Made by a program: the position numbers and the translations under genes
Part shown: in pieces, positions 59,019 through 64,000 of the stretch
Position numbering within the stretch: position 1 is the first letter of the stretch
How the letters are laid out: each line of letters starts with the position of its first letter
NCBI RefSeq assembly: GCF_900141865.1
Contig: NZ_FQYW01000016.1
Coordinates: 20,492-84,491 of the forward strand
DNA: 64,000 nt
Origin: Anaerovibrio lipolyticus DSM 3074
GTDB lineage: Bacteria; Bacillota; Negativicutes; Selenomonadales; Selenomonadaceae
Direction: 5' to 3'
Notes under the pieces: model-generated
Told to the model about the DNA's origin: nothing
The model's database searches: none
Seen by the model: only the letters and a program-made list of their open reading frames with translations

Positions 59019-60401
59019 TTAAAGGTTTGCGGCCTTTTTTATATATTGTTCTTTTACATCGCTTTCATGAATAAATACATATACAATATCACCGTGGAAC
59101 TTGTTGGCAATACGGCGGCCTGAGCAATCCACATTTATTTCCTTGCCTTGTTTATTTATGATACGGAATTTTACAAAACCATCCTGATATTCCTTTGAAC
59201 CATCAGTATTTTGAAGAATACGATACTGATCATATACGGAACGTAATACATGCTTTAAATCATCAGGGTGAATTAAATTTATAAAGCTACCCTCAGAATA
59301 CAGTATCAGGTCCTGCATGCTATCGCATCCAAATAATTTTATGGCATCATCATTGGCAAAGAGAATATGTCCGTTGGTGTCAACTTTATATACAATGAAT
59401 GCTCCCGGCAGCCCCTTAACCAGGTCACCAATATTGAAGCCCAGCTGTTCACGGTTTCCTTCCTCAAGACCTTCATAATAAAATTGATAGCCGTCCTTGT
59501 GGTTCATTTTTACAGCATAAAGGGCAGCATCGGCCATTTCCCGAAGCCTTTTGTAATCATTGGTCTGAACAGGATATTCCGCCGCTCCCATAGACATGGA
59601 AAATTCGTGATGTTCATTGTTGGCTTCAAAATAAGTTCGTTCATTTACAAAGGAATTAAAGAATGGGCGGATTTCCTCCAGGGAAGTATTGGTAAAGAAT
59701 ACAGTGAATTCATCACCACCATTGCGGGCGAGGAAACAAGGCTTTGGACACTTTTCCCGTAGAATATCAGCTACCTTTATTAATACCTCATCACCTACAA
59801 TATGTCCAAATACATCATTTATGAGCTTAAAATTATCAATGTCCAAGGTCATCAGAACACAGCTGGCGGCAGGGCACATTTTAAGGAAATCCATAATAGA
59901 ATGTTCCATACCGGCCTGGTTTAAAAGTCCGGTTAAAGGATCACGAATAGCCTGAGCCTCTTTCCTCAGAGCTTGCTCCTCGGCTTTTCTGATCTGTTCG
60001 AGCATGATGCGTTCCCGACGTATCTGTTCGTTAATATCTTCCACCATGAATATAGCTTTCTTTGAGGGCTTTTTTTCACATTTGTCACAAAGAATGAAGG
60101 TGGCTTCACACCAGCCAGTTGCATTGGAAAAGAAGGAACATCTTATGATATTTAGTTCCTTCAACCGTTCTTCCAAAGTGGAAAGATCAGTGAATTCATT
60201 GATTGTTTTTTGGGATTCTCCTTGGGTTAAATGGTTCATTACATTGTTCAGAGCCTTTTGGGCACTTGCTTCACCCACAGAAAATTTATCAATAGCTTCA
60301 ATGGATTTTACAGCTTCATAACGGTCATTTTTTATATCAATAACGTGTATCGATATATATTTTTGGGATATTGTACTTAATATAGCTTCAATGTTTGCCA
60401 T
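59019..60401 (-). CDS. Diguanylate cyclase (GGDEF) with C-terminal PAS domain
   Basis: 460 residues. About 1-125 is an unassigned sensory region, perhaps PAS-like, with CDKCEKK cysteines. A coiled coil (120-155) leads to a GGDEF domain with LDIDNFKLINDVFGH and intact GGDEF (about 228-232), so c-di-GMP synthesis is expected. No RxxD inhibitory site precedes it. A PAS domain follows (about 310-445, AFIVYKVDTNGHILFANDDA). PAS after GGDEF is the less common order. No membrane helix, so it is cytoplasmic. Confidence 0.9.
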   Translation of the reverse strand: MANIEAILSTISQKYISIHVIDIKNDRYEAVKSIEAIDKFSVGEASAQKALNNVMNHLTQGESQKTINEFTDLSTLEERLKELNIIRCSFFSNATGWCEATFILCDKCEKKPSKKAIFMVEDINEQIRRERIMLEQIRKAEEQALRKEAQAIRDPLTGLLNQAGMEHSIMDFLKMCPAASCVLMTLDIDNFKLINDVFGHIVGDEVLIKVADILREKCPKPCFLARNGGDEFTVFFTNTSLEEIRPFFNSFVNERTYFEANNEHHEFSMSMGAAEYPVQTNDYKRLREMADAALYAVKMNHKDGYQFYYEGLEEGNREQLGFNIGDLVKGLPGAFIVYKVDTNGHILFANDDAIKLFGCDSMQDLILYSEGSFINLIHPDDLKHVLRSVYDQYRILQNTDGSKEYQDGFVKFRIINKQGKEINVDCSGRRIANKFHGDIVYVFIHESDVKEQYIKKAANL

Positions 60402-60573
60402 ATATCATCTGTCCTTCAAAACATGCATAAATAAACAGAATTATTAAATTATACGTGGAAAATTTTAGCATAAGTTGTAGTTAATAATCAATAATATTAT
60501 GGGGATTATGATATATTAATTTGAAGAAAAGTATATATCGCAAATAACATGAATAGGCATTAATAATTATACC

Positions 60574-60625
60574 AAAAAATCCTATAACATATGCTAAAGC
60601 AATAGCAATAGTTATAGGACTTTTG
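60574..60625. terminator. Bidirectional terminator
   Basis: TCCTATAAC/GTTATAGGA stem with T-runs on both strands; on the minus strand it ends the acyltransferase remnant. Confidence 0.7.
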
Positions 60626-60662
60626 TTTTTAAGCTGCCCTAATTGGCAGTGATATTAATAAA

Positions 60663-60980
60663 TTATTTGGATGATGCTAATATAGGATTGTTTTCAGGAG
60701 AAGTAACCTTTGCCTTTTTGCTGCCGGCAAACAATGAAGAATTAAGCAGTAGCTTGCCGCAGATAAAGGTTATTGGCCAAGTAATGATGACGGCAATGAT
60801 GAATTTATAGAAGGCATGAATATTCATATTCATCATATACAGAGATGGCCAGAAGATAAAAATTGTATGGCAGAAATACATGGTGTATGAGGTAGACGCC
60901 AGATTTCCCAGGGTATTGTTGGTGAAATTACAGAAGCGGTAGAATAATCCTAACAGGGCATGGTGCAGGATTGTGGTGTG
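60663..60980 (-). pseudogene. Acyltransferase 3 (OafA-like) C-terminal remnant
   Basis: About 105 codons read leftward without a proper start (LGNLASTSYTMYFCHTIFIF, then membrane segments FIIAVIITWPITFICGKLLL). This is the last helices of an OafA/NodX-type membrane acyltransferase; the N-terminal two thirds are gone. A frame from ATG 60881 exists but lacks a ribosome site. Confidence 0.6.
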
Positions 60981-61064
60981 TCATTTGATGATATTGTTTA
61001 CTGGGTTTGGTATTTCGCGGTATAATTTTACGCAGGAGTATTATTTTTGAGGGGAGTATATATT

Positions 61065-61589
61065 ATGTCAAGTAAATGTGTTGTTATCGTGGATATGCAA
61101 AATGATTTTATCGATGGGGCATTAGGAACCAATGAGGCGCAGGAGATGCTGCCTAAGCTGGTGGAAAAGCTGGGGAATGTACAGGATGCAGACCTGATTT
61201 TTACCCAGGATACTCATCATAAGGATTATCTTTCCACCCAGGAGGGGAAGAACCTTCCTGTTGAGCACTGTATTGAAGGAGAAAAGGGCTGGGAGATATG
61301 TTCAGCCTTGCAGCCATATCTTGATAAGGCAAAGGCTGTAATAAAAAAGCCGGCATTTGGTTCCATGGAGCTGCCATCATTGGTTAAAGATTATGATGAG
61401 GTGGAGCTGGTGGGGCTTTGCACTGACATCTGCGTTATTTCCAATGCCATGATATTGAAGGCAGCTAGTCCGGAACAGAAAATTGCCGTGGATGCCTCCT
61501 GCTGTGCCGGGGTAACCCCGGAAAGCCATGAGGGAGCATTAAAGGCCATGAAAATGTGCCAGATAGAGATAAGAAATAGTTCTATATAA
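61065..61589 (+). CDS. Isochorismatase/nicotinamidase family cysteine hydrolase
   Basis: 174 residues with the catalytic triad: Asp in VIVDMQNDFIDGALG, Lys in KKPAFGS, Cys in LVGLCTDICVISNAM; metal ligands D and H are in FTQDTHHKDYL. Best fit is nicotinamidase, which makes nicotinate for NAD recycling. ATG 61065 has GAGGGGAG upstream; a TTG at 61047 is less likely. Confidence 0.87.
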   Translation: MSSKCVVIVDMQNDFIDGALGTNEAQEMLPKLVEKLGNVQDADLIFTQDTHHKDYLSTQEGKNLPVEHCIEGEKGWEICSALQPYLDKAKAVIKKPAFGSMELPSLVKDYDEVELVGLCTDICVISNAMILKAASPEQKIAVDASCCAGVTPESHEGALKAMKMCQIEIRNSSI

Positions 61590-61609
61590 GCTCTAAATAA
61601 GCTCTAACA

Positions 61610-61657
61610 CCCTGTGAAAATGCAATGATGATTGCATAAGTCATAGGGCTTTTCTTT
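61610..61657 (+). terminator. Terminator
   Basis: CCCTGTGA/TCATAGGG outer stem with inner TGCAAT/ATTGCA, then TTTTCTTTT. The following 200 bp to hsdM are AT-rich with no gene. Confidence 0.75.
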
Positions 61658-61854
61658 TGGCATTATTTAAAGTGAAGAACACGCATGTAAAAGGTTAAAA
61701 AATTGCCTACCTTATATTTGCAAGTATATGCATAATTGGTAAAATATATTTGGTAAAAGTATCCTAAATTGCTCTTTAAGACATTTAAAAATAAAGGATT
61801 CTTTACATTTTTATAGAATGAGAAAATAGATAATAACTGAAATGAGGTCATGGA

Positions 61855-63327
61855 ATGATTACTGGTGATTTAAAAAATAAAATAGATAGGATTTGGGAGA
61901 CCTTTTGGACTGGTGGTATTACTAATCCGCTGGATGTAATTGAGCAGTTCACTTATCTTTTGTTTATTAAACAGCTTAATGAGGTGGAAACTCAACGGGA
62001 GGCAGATGCTGCTATTCTTGGCTATGAGCCAGACAGAATATTCCCGGATGAGGCGCAGGAATATAGATGGAGCAAGTTCAAAAATTTAGGTGATGCTGCA
62101 AAAATGTATGAACTGATACAGAATAAAGTATTTCCATTTATTAAAAATTTGCACAGTGACAGCGAATCAGCATATTCCCGTTATATGGGGGATGCTATAT
62201 TTAAAATTCCTACCCCTGGCATGCTTTCCAAGGTAGTAGATGGTATTGATGGACTGGGGCTGGATGAAGCCAATGATGGCGGTGACAGCAAGGGTGATTT
62301 GTATGAGTATCTGTTGTCCAAGGTGGCTACTGCTGGTACTAATGGTCAGTTCCGTACACCTCGTCACATTATAAAAATGATGGTGGATATGGTACAGCCA
62401 AATCCAGGTGATACTATTATTGATCCTGCTATGGGTTCAGCTGGTTTCCTAATTGAAGTCCAGAACTATCTGCGCCAGCATCATAGTGATTTGTTTATGG
62501 ATGATGACCAGAGAGAACACTTTAATAACAATATGTTTTATGGCAATGATATGGATACTACCATGCTCCGTATCGGTGCTATGAACATGATGCTCCATGG
62601 TGTAGAAAACCCAAATATCAGTTATAGGGATAGTCTGTCGGAAAGTAATGCTGATGAGGAAAAGTATTCCTTGGTTTTGGCCAATCCTCCATTTAAGGGG
62701 AGTTTGGACGCTGAGGCAGTGGCGGCTAATCTTTTAAAGGTTACTAAGACCAAAAAAACTGAGCTTTTATTTTTGGCACTGTTTCTGCGCATCTTGAAAA
62801 AGGGTGGTCGGGCAGCGGTAATCGTTCCTGACGGAGTGCTTTTCGGCAGCAGTAAGGCTCATAAACAGATAAGAAAAGAAATCATTGAAAATAATAAGCT
62901 GACAGCAGTGGTATCCATGCCAAGTGGCGTATTTAAGCCTTATGCCGGGGTGTCTACAGCTATACTGTTTTTCACTAAGACAGGGGCTGGTGGTACTGAC
63001 AATGTGTGGTTTTATGATATGAAGGCCGATGGCTTCAGCCTTGATGACAAACGCCAGCCAGTACAGGAAAATGATATTCCTGATATCGTTGCCAGATATG
63101 GCAATCTGGAGGCTGAAACAAGCAGAAAACGTACTGAACAGTCATTTGTTGTGCCTGTAGAAGAAATAAAGAATAATGACTATGACTTGTCCATAAATAA
63201 ATACAAGGAAATTGAGTATGTACCGATAAAGTACCCGCCTACAGAAGAAATTATTGGCAAAATAGAGGCGCTAGAAACGGAAATACAGACAGAATTGGCT
63301 GAATTAAAGGCTTTATTGAAAAAATAA
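61855..63327 (+). CDS. hsdM: Type I restriction-modification system methyltransferase subunit
   Basis: 490-residue N6-adenine methyltransferase. N-terminal helical HsdM_N domain ([36 protein letters not shown]). SAM motif I in [15 protein letters not shown], and the catalytic NPPF in [11 protein letters not shown]. Followed after 23 bp by hsdS. No hsdR gene is inside the window; it should lie beyond the right edge. Sits next to several remnants, as is usual for defence loci. Confidence 0.95.
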   Translation: MITGDLKNKIDRIWETFWTGGITNPLDVIEQFTYLLFIKQLNEVETQREADAAILGYEPDRIFPDEAQEYRWSKFKNLGDAAKMYELIQNKVFPFIKNLHSDSESAYSRYMGDAIFKIPTPGMLSKVVDGIDGLGLDEANDGGDSKGDLYEYLLSKVATAGTNGQFRTPRHIIKMMVDMVQPNPGDTIIDPAMGSAGFLIEVQNYLRQHHSDLFMDDDQREHFNNNMFYGNDMDTTMLRIGAMNMMLHGVENPNISYRDSLSESNADEEKYSLVLANPPFKGSLDAEAVAANLLKVTKTKKTELLFLALFLRILKKGGRAAVIVPDGVLFGSSKAHKQIRKEIIENNKLTAVVSMPSGVFKPYAGVSTAILFFTKTGAGGTDNVWFYDMKADGFSLDDKRQPVQENDIPDIVARYGNLEAETSRKRTEQSFVVPVEEIKNNDYDLSINKYKEIEYVPIKYPPTEEIIGKIEALETEIQTELAELKALLKK

Positions 63328-63350
63328 ATTGAGATTTGTAGGGGTATGAG

Positions 63351-64000
63351 ATGGCAAAATTAATTGATATAACGGGAAAAGCTCTTTCTGGTGAATGGGG
63401 CACAGATGATGAAAAAGGCATAGGCATACCTGTATTGAGGACGACTAATTTTACCAATGAAGGAGTCGTCGACTACACAGATGTCGTAACAAGAATTATC
63501 ACCAAAAAGAATATTTCTGAGAAATATTTGAAGCCAGGAGATATTATTATTGAAAAATCTGGTGGAAGCGATAAGCAGCCTGTTGGTAGAGTGATCTATT
63601 TCAATGGGCCAGAGAAAAAATATTTATTCAATAACTTTACTGGATTATTGAGAGTAAAAGAACCAAATAAATGGTTCCCAAAATATGTATTTTATTCGCT
63701 TTTTGGAAATTATCGAAGAGGTGGTACGCTCCCATTTGAGAATAAAACAACTGGTTTACATAATTTGAAAACAGATGATTATGTGTCCAGGTATGAAGTA
63801 AAAGAAGCTAAATATTCCAAGCAGATTGAGATAAGTGAATATTTGGATAAATTATATTTTATTATCAAAATGAGGGAGAAAGAGTTAGTTGAACTTGATA
63901 CCCTCATCAAAGCCCGATTTATCGAGCTCTTTGAGGATGGTCAGTCTCCAATTAGGACGGTAGAAGAACTATGTTCTGAAATAGTAGATTGTCCCCACAC
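63351..64000 (+). CDS. hsdS: Type I restriction-modification specificity subunit (3' partial)
   Basis: Open to the window edge; 216 codons visible. The first target-recognition domain (SGEWGTDDEKGIGIPVLRTT, YLKPGDIIIEKSGGSDKQPV) is followed by the conserved helix (EKELVELDTLIKARFIELFE) and the start of the second half (TVEELCSEIVD). It chooses the DNA site for HsdM/HsdR. ATG 63351 behind AGGGGT. Recognition sequence cannot be read from protein by eye. Confidence 0.92.
   Translation, partial: MAKLIDITGKALSGEWGTDDEKGIGIPVLRTTNFTNEGVVDYTDVVTRIITKKNISEKYLKPGDIIIEKSGGSDKQPVGRVIYFNGPEKKYLFNNFTGLLRVKEPNKWFPKYVFYSLFGNYRRGGTLPFENKTTGLHNLKTDDYVSRYEVKEAKYSKQIEISEYLDKLYFIIKMREKELVELDTLIKARFIELFEDGQSPIRTVEELCSEIVDCPH

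Overview
The window is a bacterial chromosome segment, most likely from a low-to-moderate GC Firmicute (Bacillota) and plausibly a Negativicutes/Selenomonas-type anaerobe. This is an inference from several features: a PolC-type replicase, a YerC/YecD regulator, a short HisG with a separate HisZ, strongly Bacillus-like promoters (TTGACA/TATAAT), an Etf-linked lactate/glycolate dehydrogenase, and exported M48 and tannase-like proteins. No rRNA, CRISPR array or complete insertion sequence was seen.

Layout. 0-8 kb: the 3' part of etfA and its FAD dehydrogenase partner, then a PolC that lacks the usual internal exonuclease, then an aldolase-mtnA pair that fits 5-deoxy-sugar or methylthioribose salvage. 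8.0-8.3 kb: a tRNA-Asp/Gly/Cys cluster behind a near-perfect promoter. 8.3-18 kb: exported or envelope proteins (M48 protease, D,D-carboxypeptidase, lipoprotein cyclophilin), a TSUP permease, a dicarboxylate/amino-acid symporter, an unannotated type I toxin-antitoxin-like locus, a small Arc-like regulator and an ankyrin protein. 18.2-25 kb: the histidine operon hisG-D-C-B-H-A-F-IE, interrupted before hisIE by a long imperfect palindrome. 25-35 kb: housekeeping genes (SagB-type nitroreductase, membrane-anchored EIIA, recG, a biotin carboxylase, yerC, hisZ, an HD protein, gph, rlmD).

35-51 kb is a mosaic accessory region. A 480-bp block from the rlmD 3' end and downstream leader occurs twice. 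Pieces of a DUF1653-DUF1294-DUF188 unit occur at least four times, with unrelated genes between the copies (GIY-YIG-like protein, KilA-N remnant, hsp20, nagB, GNAT, LUD protein, CAT-like acetyltransferase, MBL hydrolase with a divergent LysR). Next comes a compact operon encoding a fusion of a DNPH1-like deoxynucleotide N-hydrolase to a uracil-DNA-glycosylase-like domain, translationally coupled to an EEP-family (AP-endonuclease-like) nuclease. A RelBE-type toxin-antitoxin pair follows. The fusion operon is the most exciting candidate: its three activities together would purge modified uracil nucleotides, excise them from DNA and cut the abasic site.

51-64 kb: an exported protein, a NimA-like flavoprotein, a Gdx-type guanidinium exporter behind a terminator-bearing leader, a PTS EIICB of the GlcNAc/glucose type, a tannase-like esterase behind a second structured leader, a frameshifted EamA transporter, a GGDEF-PAS protein, an acyltransferase remnant, a nicotinamidase-like hydrolase, and a type I restriction-modification locus (hsdM, start of hsdS) that runs off the end. 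All functional calls rest on motif recognition by eye; no database search was run.
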